Shown: positions 25,383 through 36,645 of the stretch, one piece after another
Layout: each line of letters begins with the position of its first letter
Position numbering within the stretch: position 1 is the stretch's first letter
From: Gari tellinella
Lineage: Eukaryota; Mollusca; Bivalvia; Cardiida; Psammobiidae
Length of the DNA stretch: 64,000 nt
Assembly (NCBI GenBank): GCA_922989275.2
Contig: OV277870.1
Location: 34,282,356-34,346,355 of the forward strand
Direction: 5' to 3'
The notes under the pieces: generated by a model
What the model was told of the DNA's origin: nothing
What the model saw: only the letters and a program-made list of their open reading frames with translations
Database searches by the model: none
Translations under genes and position numbers: made by a program

Positions 25383-25860
25383 GGTAAACCCTTGCCCACA
25401 TAAATACACCTTTTTACACTTTTGATATTCCCTACACAAAAAGTAGTCCTCAGGTAGGAAATTCTGAGCATGGTATAGTAAAGGCATTTCCAGTACCTTG
25501 GCCAGCTGGTGGCTTCAGGCAGATTGCTCTGTAAGGAGCATTCTGCTTCATATTCAACCTGCTTAACCCATTACCCCAGAACCTATTTCTAGTATTGAAG
25601 ATAGGTGACAACTTAAAGCAGGTTGAAAGTAAAGCAGAATGCGCCCTAAGGTGCATTCTTCTTTACTTTCAGCCTGCAAGTTCTAAGCTACAATATGATA
25701 GAAAATGAAAAAAAATATTTTTATGGTATACATTCATGAATGTATAAAGTGGAACTTATTTTCTACAGAGGATGAATAGACTAAAGGCATAAAATGCTCA
25801 TTTATGGGGTTTTACCTGTTTTCAAAACTAGAAGCAGGCTATGGAGATAACTGGCTAAAA
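25383..25860. repeat. Family A element (outer) with a nested A
   Basis: Left part tttacacttttgatattcc and half of core 1 to aacctgcTTAA; right part resumes cctgttttcaaaactagaag, caggctatgg. Confidence 0.7.
25563..25814. mobile_element. Family A MITE (inner), 252 bp
   Basis: TTAACCCATTACCCCAGAAC ... tttatggggttTTA, inserted at the TTAA within the outer element's core (cctgcTTTAAG). Right TTAA has decayed to TTTA. Confidence 0.8.
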
Positions 25861-26039
25861 CATTGTGGCTGTTAATGATGCTGTTAAAGCTATATGAACA
25901 AGAAATAAAAATTGTGTATACTCATCAAGAATTGCTTTGTCTAATACGTGACCAGCAAAGAATTGGAAAAAAATAAAGGAAAGAAAGTTCTGTTGTGTTC
26001 ACTTGTTGGAGAAATAGTAGTTTCTGACTAATTGTGTCT
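25861..26039. other. Intergenic, nothing recognised
   Basis: Contains an AATAAA at 25971 with GT-rich sequence after it; no gene can be tied to it. Confidence 0.3.
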
Positions 26040-27170
26040 CCTCAACATTTGGGAGGGAGGAGAGACATACTGATGAGTTGCTCTTGGTGCGTCCGTCTGT
26101 TAAAAGTCATGTTCGAATAACTCCTACACTATGGAGATACTTGCTCCAAACATTCACAGACTATTTAGGTTTGTGTGATGGTGTTTATGTTGTTTGGAAT
26201 TCGGACTGCACAGCAACTTTTACTAAAGTTATGGCCCTTCGAATATTTTCCTATATTGAATATAATAGGAAAAACAGTAAGATTACCTAACTTCTCCTAC
26301 ACTATTGGAGCTGTTTGCTCTAAACTTTCATAGATTAACTGCTTAAATGTTAATAATATAAATTCTTTATTTCACAATTAGTTTACACAAGCAAATAATG
26401 CACAGAGTTTTACAGAAAATGGATATCTGTTGGAGATTTCTGCCATTTTTCACCCCTCTTTAAGCCACCATCTATTTTAAAGATACAGAAAACTAGATAG
26501 TGTATTTGCAATTAGAAGAAGAAAATCCTCAAACTAAAGCAAACCTTATGATCGTAATAAAAATAAGTTCAAGAAATCTCTCTGAATCTTTGGTTTTGTT
26601 GGGGGTTTTATTTGATATTTTCCCCATCGCCCTATCTACTCCGACTTTGGACTGAGTGGATCTTTGGTTTTAACTTCGCTACATACACTTTGAATAGGAT
26701 AAAACTGCAAAGTCTGAGGTCAAGTTCACAAGGGCCCAACATGTGGCAAGATCGGAAAATTATGCCCAAAGGCATGTGTGGTAGGTGTAAGGGTATAGTA
26801 TAGTTTTAGTACTTTTCAAAACTTAAATGCACCGTTCGAAACTTAAACACATAGTCTAAGGTCAAACCTGAGGAAAAGGTCAAACAGGGGTCCTAAATGT
26901 CATGGTCAGAAAGGACTTGTCCCAGGGCATGTGTGGTGCAAGCATGAAATTGGTAGGTTAGATATAAGGGTATTGTAGTTGTGATCACTTTTCAAACTTA
27001 AACGCACTTTTTGAAACTTACACTGAATCTTAGGTCAAGGGTCAAAGGTTCCAAAAGTTCACATGGTCGGAAGTTCGGAACTGTATTGCCCTAAGGCATG
27101 TGTGGTGCAAGTTTGAAAACTGTAGGTCAAAGAGCATATTAGTTGTTAACACTTTACGGGAACGCGGACG
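26040..27170. repeat. Unclassified repeat with tandem units
   Basis: 26080-26330 has two copies of ctcctacactattgg/agctgtttgctc-like units; 26680-27130 has about three 170-bp units (aacttaaacgca, gtgtggtgcaagt, ggtcaaaggt). A related block lies at 57280-57655, so this is interspersed. Resembles the interiors of Helentron-like elements; ends not resolved. Confidence 0.5.
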
Positions 27171-27284
27171 CCGTCGACTGGGCGACTACATAAGCTTTCC
27201 TTGACATTCGTCCGACGAGATAAAAATGAAGAAAATGATAAGTTCTTTGAAATGATGACGACTTATAAAATCGGATAGGCAAAC

Positions 27285-27345
27285 AGTTTGGTGACTAATC
27301 AGACGCTGTGTTACTATGCATCTGACAAGGCCCCATACTGTTGGC
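27285..27345. repeat. Core 2 remnant
   Basis: aggcaaacagtttggtgact ... ccatactgttggc directly before a D element. Confidence 0.45.
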
Positions 27346-27360
27346 AATGACCATAAAATA

Positions 27361-27608
27361 CAGTGCTCCCTTTCTACATCGAAACCCAACACAAATGTAT
27401 GCGTTGTTCGGATGGAGTCGTTATAGGGAGGGAAATTGATTAACATTTGCAAACATCTGGATTCAAGCTGTTTGTCACTCGTCATTCAATGTTCTTTCTC
27501 TTTCAAAATGTGACTTTGATAAAAACAGCAGCCGACAATTTTAAGCAGACGAAAATGCAGCAGTGAAGGCGTTTGACATGATTGTCCCGTTATAGAGAGG
27601 GTTTGCTG
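27361..27608. mobile_element. Family D MITE with reduced core
   Basis: TA/CAGTGCTCCCTTTCTACAT ... tatagagagggtttgCTG/TA. The core is cut to gcaaacatctggattcaagctgtttg (in pieces), then the gcagccgacaattttaagc arm. Confidence 0.75.
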
Positions 27609-28031
27609 TATGCCCGTTACGCGTGCCGCCAACTGTTTAAAATGACCAGGCTCTAAACTGTTTATAGATTAAGATAAATAAGTAAAAAAAATTTGCTTGT
27701 GTATGCGCTTTGATTCGTTTTAAAACGGGAAAGAATAACATCTTTTCAACTGTACATGTACACTCGGGGTTTTCCATCAGCTGATGTTGCAATGTCCAAA
27801 GTGTCTATTTGTATTGTTTCGGGTTTTCTGTGGTTAATCACCACACTTATTATTCGTATTATTTGTACATTATAAAAGCCATGTCATTAGAAACCCATAC
27901 TTATAACATTGCAAAACTGTGTAGACCAAACCTAATGGTCACCTCTGCATGGGCGTCTAATCATCAAGGTCTCGTATTGAGAAAATTGCTTCATTTGCTC
28001 AAAAGCTAATAATTTCAATACATGAGACACT
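27609..28031. other. Intergenic, mostly unclassified
   Basis: gcaaaactgtgtagaccaaa near 27917 is repeated at 31173, a small shared segment; otherwise nothing. Confidence 0.4.
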
Positions 28032-28284
28032 TTAACCCATTACCCCATTAATACACATTTTTACACCTTTAATCTATTCCTCCATTGAAGAAAATACATC
28101 TGTTTAATACAGTCATGATTATGCACCAAAATAAATATTTTCTATATCCTAGCAGATGCTGGCTTAAAGCAGGCTGAAAGTAAAGCAGAATGAGCCTTAA
28201 TGCGCATGCAGCTTTAATTTCAATCTGCTTTAAGTGGTCATATGTGTTCCTATTTGGAACAGGAATATGGAGGTAATGCGTTAA
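28032..28284. mobile_element. Family A MITE, complete (253 bp)
   Basis: TTAACCCATTACCCCATTAA ... tggaggtaatgcgTTAA; core 1 partly diverged. Confidence 0.8.
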
Positions 28285-28520
28285 ATAGGGCTACGGCGAG
28301 TATCCGAGTACTCGGATATCCACGGATGCAAATGGAAAATCGAGAACGGTTATTCGTCACTGTCGAGATCCATTGAAAGAATGCCGACTCATGTCAGACA
28401 TATCATGATTTTTATTAGCTTTGAAAATAATGCAGACCCCGATCAAACAGCTCATGTCTGATCTGGGTCTCCACCGTTGCCAAAATAAGCGGCAATGCAC
28501 GCTATTATCAGGGAAAGGGT

Positions 28521-28757
28521 TTAACTTTTCACTGCCAAGTTCTATCGTCTGCTCTAACATGTAGTTCCCTTTCTGCTTTCACAGTGTCGTCTGCAATATT
28601 TATAAAGTCAGATTTAGGGTTGGTTAGACTGAAGAAATGTCGATATGAGTGTCAAACAGGTATGATCCTGAACAGACGCCGCGTCACGTGGCGTCTGATC
28701 AGGATCCAAACTGTTTGCAAAGTCGCCTTATGACGCCATTGGCAGCGCAAGGGTTAA
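28521..28757. mobile_element. Family C MITE, complete (237 bp)
   Basis: TTAACTTTTCACTGCCAAGT ... ggcagcgcaagggTTAA; core 2 with gacgccgcgtcacgtggcgtc turn. Confidence 0.8.
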
Positions 28758-28859
28758 AACCAATTCCATGTACTTCAATCATAAATATCTGCACCGACAA
28801 TGATAAAATATGGATTTGATTTAGTTTTAATTATATTTTGTCTGTTTTGTCATTTATGA

Positions 28860-29015
28860 GTTGTAAATATAACGTTAAACTGCACTAACAATTCTCATGT
28901 TATAAAACCGTCTGCTTAAAGATTGTTATTTGCAATATTTTAAATTCAGTCTTTTAAAATGCAGAAATTTAAATGAGAGCTTCAAACAGTTTGAACCCTG
29001 CTTAGACGTCGTCCT
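28860..29015. repeat. Family C left part
   Basis: accgtctgcttaaagattgt arm and agcttcaaacagtttgaacc; stops in the core at agacgtcgtcc. Confidence 0.5.
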
Positions 29016-29276
29016 TTCCTTGCCCAATTTGTTGGACATTCATGTTTCAGTTTCATTACGTACGTGGTTCAGAGATGAGGAATTTGATATGGAAAGAAAT
29101 AAGATTTGAAACAGGCAAGACCAGACTTAACTAGGTTAAAAATTAAAACAATGACTCTACGTGTACATGTTAACAAGGTGATTAGTTTCCCCTATTCCCT
29201 TAGCCTGCCATTCAATCTGTTTAATTTCCCCCTTTTACCTTGTATTTATCATATGGACTATTGTAGAAACTCGATA

Positions 29277-29634
29277 CAGTACTCCCTCTCTACAACGATA
29301 CGAAATGGGAGACACACATGATGAGTATTGTTCGGAGGGAGTTGTTATAGGGAGGGACATTTTCTTCGAGTGCTGAGCATGACAGCATAACGCTTGAACC
29401 CAGATCAGACGCCGCGTAACGCGGCGTCTGATCCGGATTCAAGTTGTTTGCAATTCATGATTATGTGTTCTGTCGTCAAAATGTCCAATGTGTAACTTTT
29501 TGAGAAAAAAATAGGAGACCATTAATTGGAGCAGACCAAAGGGTTATACAATTGCTATGTTTATGGAACAGCGGCAAGCGTTGTTGTTAGGAGGGAATTT
29601 TTTTTCGGATGACCGTTATAGGGAGGTAGCACTG
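29277..29634. mobile_element. Family D MITE, complete (358 bp)
   Basis: TA/CAGTACTCCCTCTCTACAA ... agggaggtagcACTG/TA; core 2 with gacgccgcgtaacgcggcgtc turn. Confidence 0.85.
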
Positions 29635-29689
29635 TACTTCGAACTCGCTTGACTTTTGAAAAATGACCAGTGTAAATATGTCCCTTTAG

Positions 29690-29798
29690 AATATTACAGT
29701 GCATACCCTGATCAGGGATCTTTTAGAATCTCCTCAGATCAGGATCTACAATGTTTGCAAAATCTACATTATATTGATTTCCAGCATATCATAGGAAG
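29690..29798. repeat. Core 2 of family B type, worn
   Basis: cagtgcataccctgatcagg ... ctcagatcaggatctacaat then gtttgcaaaa. Confidence 0.45.
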
Positions 29799-30002
29799 GG
29801 TTAACCCTAATCCTACCGATGGCGACTTGACTTGCAAACAGTTTGGATCCAGAATAGACACCAACTCTTCACATGTACTGTTTAACACTCGTCTTTGAAA
29901 TTCTTTGATATAAACAAGAATAAATCTCAATTGATTTTTTTGGTTTGTTTTACAGACGACAATTTCAAAGCATACGATATTTCGCCAAGGGAATGGTTCA
30001 CG
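29799..30002. repeat. Family C element, core shortened
   Basis: ggTTAACCCTAATCCTACCG start, tgcaaacagtttggatccag, arm cagacgacaatttcaaagc, end ccaagggaatgg. Confidence 0.6.
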
Positions 30003-30179
30003 TATACTAGTGAGTATAGTCAGATTTATCGTTTGAGAAAACCCTTTCCAATGTTCTACAGAAACTGTTAATCTAATCATGATCTACACTGTCGGGAAAC
30101 ATTGGAAATCTGTCGCTAATATGAGTAATGTAACTGTGCAGCATTCAGTCCTGATTAAACTTCCGTACGTTGTTTGCTT

Positions 30180-30403
30180 TAAGTCTTTGCATGCTGGTTT
30201 TTTTTCGTCTCTGCAACACGTGTCGTTTTCTAATGTTCTAAAAATAGAATTGTTAAAATTTCATTACAAAACAGGGTCAGGGTGTCAAACAGTTTGAATC
30301 CTGATCAGACGCCGCGTTACGTGTCTTCTCATCAGGATACTAACTGTTTACAAAAGTATTTAATGTAATCACTGTAGCATATGTATCAGCCACTAGCATG
30401 TAC
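30180..30403. repeat. Family C element
   Basis: aagtctttgcatgctgg ... ccactagcatgtact; core 2 tcaaacagtttgaatcctga with gacgccgcgttacg turn. Confidence 0.65.
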
Positions 30404-30499
30404 TACTTTCACTTCCAATTCATAATCACTTTAGGGGTTATTTCCGGTGTACGTTTATTCACCGTGACGCAAATAGTTGAAAAAAAGAAACTTTCAATA

Positions 30500-30705
30500 C
30501 TGAGTTACTGTCGTCTGCTAAAAATGTCGTTTGTTTAAATGTCTGTCGCCACGTGTTCGGGTTAGTCTTTACATTTACCGAAGTCGAATCTGAGTGATAA
30601 ACAGTTTAGACATTGGAAAGGCCCAGCGTCGCGTGTGGTCCGATCTGGTGCCAAACTGTTTTGCAAAGGCTATCGGAAAAAATCTTGTCGATGTTAAAAG
30701 GATAA
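30500..30705. repeat. Worn family C element
   Basis: ttactgtcgtctgctaaaaa arm and gataaacagtttagacattg ... ccaaactgttttgc. Confidence 0.5.
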
Positions 30706-30896
30706 ACCAACTTCCTCATTTTGATAATACTGCGATTTACATTCGGGTCAGCATGCATTTAAATAGTTTTAAGAGAGACACGCTCGTATTGTTACATATT
30801 GTGTGCTTTAACTGTTTCTAGTCAGGGCTTTTGAGTGGATATTTATTTGTGACAAACAAGGTTCGTATAAACATTAAAATTTCTCTTCACTTCTAC

Positions 30897-31131
30897 AGTA
30901 CAGAAGACGTTATTCTTTTCCAGTAAACGCGTTTAAAATGCTAATACATTTATTTCAATTAAAATAGTTTGGTAACCCGGCGTCTGATCAGTCTCAAAAA
31001 CTGTTTGCCACTCAGATTAAAATATATAGTTAGAATTTCTTCTTTTAAAGTGCACTTTTCTATATTTCATCGCATAGCGTTTGTGTTTAATTTACGTTTA
31101 ATCTGGGGAAAGAATAGCGTTTTCTCCACCG
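30897..31131. mobile_element. Family E MITE, diverged, core half lost
   Basis: TA/CAGTACAGAAGACGTTATTC ... gaaagaatagcgttttctcc, then accg/ta; aaactgtttgccactcag remains of the core. Confidence 0.65.
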
Positions 31132-31449
31132 TACACACGAGTAATGTCATAAAAAGCGGAAGTATTGCACTACAAAACAGTGTAGACCAAACCTAGCGGC
31201 CATATCTGAGTTTCGGTGTCGGACCAATGTCTTCATTTGCAAAGTTAGGTAACAAAGTTCTATGAGCGACAAACAGTGACGATGATAATAATTATAATGA
31301 TAATAATAATAATAATCCTGACCATCTGCCGAGTGTGAGACTGTTAGCTGGTCCATGCTTACACTGTTTGCAATACCGGTACAATGAGTCTGTTTATCTC
31401 ATGACAAGACTCAAACATAATGGAGAGTGAGATAGACCACATTATCATT
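31132..31449. other. Intergenic with an AAT/ATT microsatellite
   Basis: gataataataataataat-type tract at 31283-31315 lies between tgtagaccaaacctagcgg and ccatgcttacactgtttgc, so it probably expanded inside a worn core 2. Confidence 0.5.
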
Positions 31450-31640
31450 AACATTGATTCTCAGGTTTAATGTCCCTCCAGGTCAATATCGTGGACCACG
31501 ACCCGTACGTCCAGCTAATTACCGATAGAGGAAGGCCCCAGAAGCCCTTCATACTCTGTTTCATGCACAACTCGGCCACTGGGTAGAACCCCCGACCTTC
31601 CCCACAATCCAAAATCCGAAGTGCATTGACTTGGGAAAAA
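31450..31640 (-). repeat. Possible SINE fragment, minus strand
   Basis: Minus strand reads GGGGGTTCTACCC, a B-box-like motif, followed by ccgagttgtgcatgaaacag and a GC-rich body unlike the AT-rich surroundings. No clear A box or tail. Confidence 0.3.
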
Positions 31641-31779
31641 ATAGATATTAAAATAGCAGACAACACATGCCTATATTAGTTGGTAACTATGGTACACCTG
31701 TCAAAATAACGTACTTTACTGAAAATGCGTGGCCAATTCGAGGCGTTACGATGGCAAAATACTGTGCACAAGCAATCAG

Positions 31780-32490
31780 AAACCAAGCAAGTAAGCATTG
31801 TCATATAAAACATTCACTTTTAACAAGAAAATGATAGTTGGTTACCTTATCAACCACTCGCAGCAAGCGTTAATAAGAACATAATACATTAAAATTATAA
31901 GTCGAATTCGAGCTCTTTTGGATGCAAAGTCGAGTAGAGATCTAACATTTCAGAACCATTGTACTACATTTGTATATGTTAATTATCATGTTTGCAGATT
32001 AACATTGTCATATAACATTCACATTTAACAAGAAAGTATCATTTGGTAACCTTAGCAATACCTCACAGTAGTTCCTAAATAAGAGTACATGCATTACATT
32101 AAATGTAGTAAAAAGATATGTTTCAAATTCGAACTGCTGTAAACGGAAAGTACAGCAACGTATTAGAACCATTGTAGATATACTTTTGTTTCATTATTAG
32201 GTATGCAAGTTAACATTGTCAGGTAAACTTTTAATTTTAAAAATAAAACCCCAAAACATTTAGTTCCCTTAACAAACACTAACAATATACATGTATTATA
32301 TGCTACGTACGAGCATTATATCGAAAATATTGTGTCAAATTCAAGCTTTTAATGCAAAGAACAGCAGCTTATTTGAACCATTGTACCTTAGTTTTATTAT
32401 CACGTTTGCAAATTTACGTTGCCATATAAACATTAACTTTTAACGAAACATTTAGTAACCTTAGCTACTACTCAGAATATTGATTTTATT
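31780..32490. repeat. Diverged tandem array, period about 210 bp
   Basis: cattgtcatataaaacattc (31795) recurs at 32004, 32210 and 32417; gaaccattgtac recurs at 31953, 32166 and 32375 (spacing 213, 209). Each unit also has gcaaagt(a)c and a ttaccttatcaaccact block. Confidence 0.75.
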
Positions 32491-33234
32491 TGTTTGTAAA
32501 TATCACAAGATAAAATTTGAGTGTCTATCAAAAGTGAAGTTTTATCATGTATATGCCCTATTAATTATTTGTAAATTTAGAAAGATATTCGTGTAAAAAT
32601 GATTTTATATTACTGCAGGCATTGATTTTTATCCTGGTAGTATATGAGTCAAGTGTCTGTCTGTTTTGCTAATAGTAAGGTTAGTTCCCATAGTAACGAA
32701 CCTTTCTTATTAGTAATGGTAGCGTCTGGCGAAGTCAACAAAAGAAAAGGGGTATAATATAGAGAAAGTGACCCCAGAGGGTATCAATTATACATAAGAA
32801 AGGCAAGAGCACGGAAGAGCAAAGACGAGAAATAATTAAAATACCAGCGGACAAGCTGGTAAAGAAACAGGGGGTAGATCGTCGAGCCAGTGCAACGGGC
32901 CATGTCACTCATATGGTGGACTGAGTGGGGACACAACGGGAATGGCGGACGATGCAGTTAACACATGAACATTTAAGTAACAATAAAAGATGCAAGCTAT
33001 TTCTTGAAATGGGCACAGTTACCAAGTTGTTCCATTACGACTTCGATTTGTTTGGTAACGTCCGTTTCTGCCATCTATAGGTTAGTTAGATGTTCCAGAG
33101 AAAGTGGAGCGGATACAGAAAACCTGGGTGCTTTGTCCTACTCTTATTATCAGCAGATTTGTTTAGGTCTATCTGATGTCTAGTGTGAAGCACATACATC
33201 GGACATCGGTTTATACGAACGTCTCATCCAAAGA
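32491..33234. other. Intergenic, nothing firmly recognised
   Basis: A purine-rich, GC-richer block (32690-32990) has no coding signal that I can support; it may be part of the tRNA-like element that follows on the minus strand. Confidence 0.3.
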
Positions 33235-33312
33235 ACTTGGTCCGGTGGAGAATCAAACCCATACCCTCTGATATTGCAGTCGAGTGTATTACCACTGGAC
33301 CTCGTCTGCCGG
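33235..33312 (-). repeat. tRNA-like sequence, probably a SINE head
   Basis: Minus strand GAGGTCCAGTGGTAATACAC (A-box-like) and GGGTTTGATTCTCC (B-box-like) at tRNA spacing. The arms do not fold into a full cloverleaf, so a tRNA-derived retroelement, not a tRNA gene. Confidence 0.4.
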
Positions 33313-33564
33313 TGTTCCATAAAAACAATGAAGTTCTAAGACATCAATATCGGTGATTTTGTTGCGACTAGATATGATAGCAATGTATACAGCCCTTAGA
33401 TAGGGAAGGTTTTAGAGATGATGAAGACGATGAGGTTGAGATCACAATGATAAATTTGGAAATCAAAAGAATGAATTCCAAGGATATTTATTCTGTGAAA
33501 CAACGAGTCCTTGGGGCACTAATTCAGTCCTTGAGTTTAAACCTAACCAATATAAAAAACCTAC

Positions 33565-33764
33565 TTTTACTTTTGAAGATACCTTTAAAGCGTTTGAAAG
33601 TAAAGCAGGATGTGCCTTAAGGCTGCTCTATTTAGCTACCATCTGCTAGGATATAGAAACTATTCTTATGATGAACATTTATAACTGTATAAAGCTGAAC
33701 TTTTCTCTTTAGAGGAAGAATAATTAAAGACATTAAAATGCATAATTACGGGGTAATGGGTTAA
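33565..33764. repeat. Family A element, right part
   Basis: gaaagtaaagcaggatgtgc, long arm tgataactg-type (atttataactgtataaagc), end cggggtaatgggTTAA. Confidence 0.7.
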
Positions 33765-35200
33765 TAAAGGCAAGAAAAGTTATGAGTCCATGGGACTCAC
33801 ATCCTTTCACCAAATGAGTCCCTGGTAAATTTAATGATTATCGGACTCAGGTTCGATGCGCAGGTAAAAATACCTTTAGATTACATTCATGGAAAATGTG
33901 AAAAAGTTATTACAATGGTTGAAACATGACGACATAATTTGGATACACAGACATGATATTTTCTGCACAGTTACAGAGCCTTTATCTACAGGGAAGTCAC
34001 AGCGAATGTTTAAACTGAGTAAAACAAGAAATAGACATAGTTGAAAACAAAACGTAACTCCAATATGTTGAGCGCAACTCAGAGGCACACACCTTATATA
34101 GTGGTAGATCTATATTGTACAAACATAGCAACATTCATAGCAAGAAAATAGAGAGTTATAAATCTATCTATTTCAATAAGTGTTTCCCAATGTATTTGCT
34201 GTTTTGCTTTTGTTAAACTGTTTTCAATAGTTAGAAAGTTCCATTATGTTTTAATATTTACTAGTAATGAACCTTACACTGTGAACGAACGAACCTTACA
34301 TATACATATTTAACTTACATTTTCTTAGGCACGGTACAAAAGAGATCCATAATAATGATTAAGTCAAGCCTGTATGTCATTATATAGACGAACACAACAT
34401 GTAAACAACGGTAGTGTTGATGTTGGTATCTAGCACATAATGTTCAATGTTTACATGATCTAAGGATGTTCGATCAAGTTTAACTGAATTCAGATTGGCC
34501 AGTTTATTTATGTACAGTGTAAAGTACATAGCACTGTTGTTTCTGTGCATGCTAAACATTATTGTTTCAAAATACACTCTTATTTGGTCCTTTAATTCTT
34601 GCATTTACTAACAGCATTTGTAGAAACATTTGTGGTAAGGTTAGTTACTTGTAGGTCAGTTTGTTCAAACGTTATAAATATTTATTTATATGGAAGTAAT
34701 ATGTTAAAACTGCATTTGGTTTTGACCCAGCACCAATAATTCTAATGTTTCTAAACACTAGATTTAAAAGAACACCGAATTACGTCGTACATTGCAAATG
34801 TTAGGCATTGCATTTATACAGTATTACAAAAATATGTTTTTCCAAATACACAAATGAGCTTGCAATCAGTTTTCCAACGGGTATATTCCATTTTAAGGAA
34901 GATCATTTATAGGGTATATCTAGTAAACTTGCATACTAACTTTAAACAGTATAAGTGTGCAAATACTATTTAAATAAACATGCCAAACTCATCTAAGAAA
35001 AAACTACACATACAGTAACTAACCTTTCACTAGAGAAAAACAGAGGTTTGTTTGAATGACCGTATAACAATTGATAGTTGATTCATGTTCAAGAAAATTT
35101 ACAATATTGCACACAAAACATGTATCAATTGATATAATACAAAACATCAAAGAATTTTTGAATTTCATTTTTCACTTATTAAATATTCTATGTGCACCTT
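33765..35200. other. Intergenic AT-rich stretch, nothing recognised
   Basis: No core, terminal repeat or exon found. The minus-strand open frames (62-74 residues) look random. Confidence 0.4.
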
Positions 35201-35850
35201 TTTATTGAGAATGCGTGTATATGCGAAATAAGGCCATTATATTGAATACATGTTTCAAAGTCGAGCTGTTTTGAAAGCAAAGTACAGCTTTCGAACCATT
35301 GTATGTCAGTTCCATTGCCTGTTTTTCAAGTTAACGTGGTGCGTTGTCATATAAACATTTATGTATCTTATCAACCACTAGCAATGTATTCTAGATAGAA
35401 CATTATATTGAAAAGACGTGTCAAAATCGAGGTGTTATTAACTTATTAGAACAATTTTACTTTAAGTTCATCATCAGGTTTGCAAGTTTACAAAGTCATA
35501 TAAATATTCAGTTTTAGCATGTTAATAATACAGAGTTACTTTAGCAACCACTCACCATATATGCTAAATAAGTACATTGTATTGAAGATACGCTCGTATT
35601 CTGTCAAATTCGAGCCTTTGAAAGGCAAAGTACATCAACGTATTAGAACCATGGTACTTTAGAAGCAATATCTGGTTTGCAAGCTATCATATAAGTGTTC
35701 TAATTCAACATGTAAATAACATTTAGTTTCCCAAAACAATCACTCACAATGCATGCTAAATTAGAACATTATACATGTTTTAAAAACACGTGACGAACTC
35801 GAGGGTTTTGGGGTTTGTTTTTCCTCAAGATTTCGAGTAAACAAGTTAAC
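35201..35850. repeat. Second block of the about 210-bp array
   Basis: gttgtcatataaacatt (35343), agtcatataaatattc (35497), ctatcatataagtgttc (35687), with gaaccattgta / gaacaatttta / gaaccatggta at 35293, 35449 and 35646. Same order of motifs as 31780-32490 but shorter units. Confidence 0.65.
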
Positions 35851-35915
35851 ATTAATAATAAAAATAATAATTACGATTATTATTATTATTATTATCATTA
35901 TCATTACTATTATAA
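35851..35915. repeat. AAT/ATT microsatellite, self-complementary
   Basis: aataataaaaataataatta then cgattattattattattatt and more; forms a hairpin. Confidence 0.85.
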
Positions 35916-35984
35916 ATACTTTATATAACGAGAGAACACCTTTGACAACGTCAATCTTTCACGTGGACCTCAACGTAACATAAT

Positions 35985-36540
35985 ATATACTCAGCCAAAA
36001 AAAGAAAGTACCCATCGTATCCTTCTATCTATATACTAGGAACTGGAATATATTCTGACTGGTTTTTTATCTGGATTGAAGAATAATTCCTTAGTGACAT
36101 TCTGTGAAAAATTGAAGTCGACGCGATATTTTTTAATGTAAAATATTGAACGAAATGACATAGGGGTCGATTTCAAAAGTGACACTTTCTTTGATAATAC
36201 GGGGTTCACCAAGAAGAAAGGTTTAATTTCATTTTGAATGTGATATATGCAGCCAAAACGGGCTGTAAGTACTGAATTCGGAGTCAGTATCATATATATC
36301 CACCATTTTGTCCAATGCATGTCGTGATGCGGCGGCGCATGCTGTTGACGTAATGCTGTATTAACGGCGCAGGCAAATTGTTCCATTCATCTTGTTACGC
36401 TGCTGCCAAGTCATTTACCGTGTTGATTATATGATTTGTTCGAACAAGACGTCCCATACGTGTTCCATGGAACTTAAAACGGGATTATTCGCAGACCAGT
36501 CTTATATACTCATCCAAAAAGGAAGGTGCCCACTTGTTAC
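35985..36540. repeat. Unclassified repeat flanked by direct repeats
   Basis: actcagccaaaaaaagaaag at 35989 and actcatccaaaaaggaaggt at 36508 are near-direct repeats about 520 bp apart. The minus-strand 116-residue frame between them has no motif that I recognise. Confidence 0.35.
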
Positions 36541-36645
36541 ATTTACTCTACATTAAGCAAATTTTCAAGCTCCATATCTTTTACTACTTTATCAATTCCA
36601 GTTTTGTTTGAGGCTTTAAATGTCATGAAATACTTAAGTCAATAT

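Noticed and set aside
36036..36386. 116-residue minus-strand frame
   Set aside because: No motif recognised and no matching second part; left as part of an unclassified repeat.
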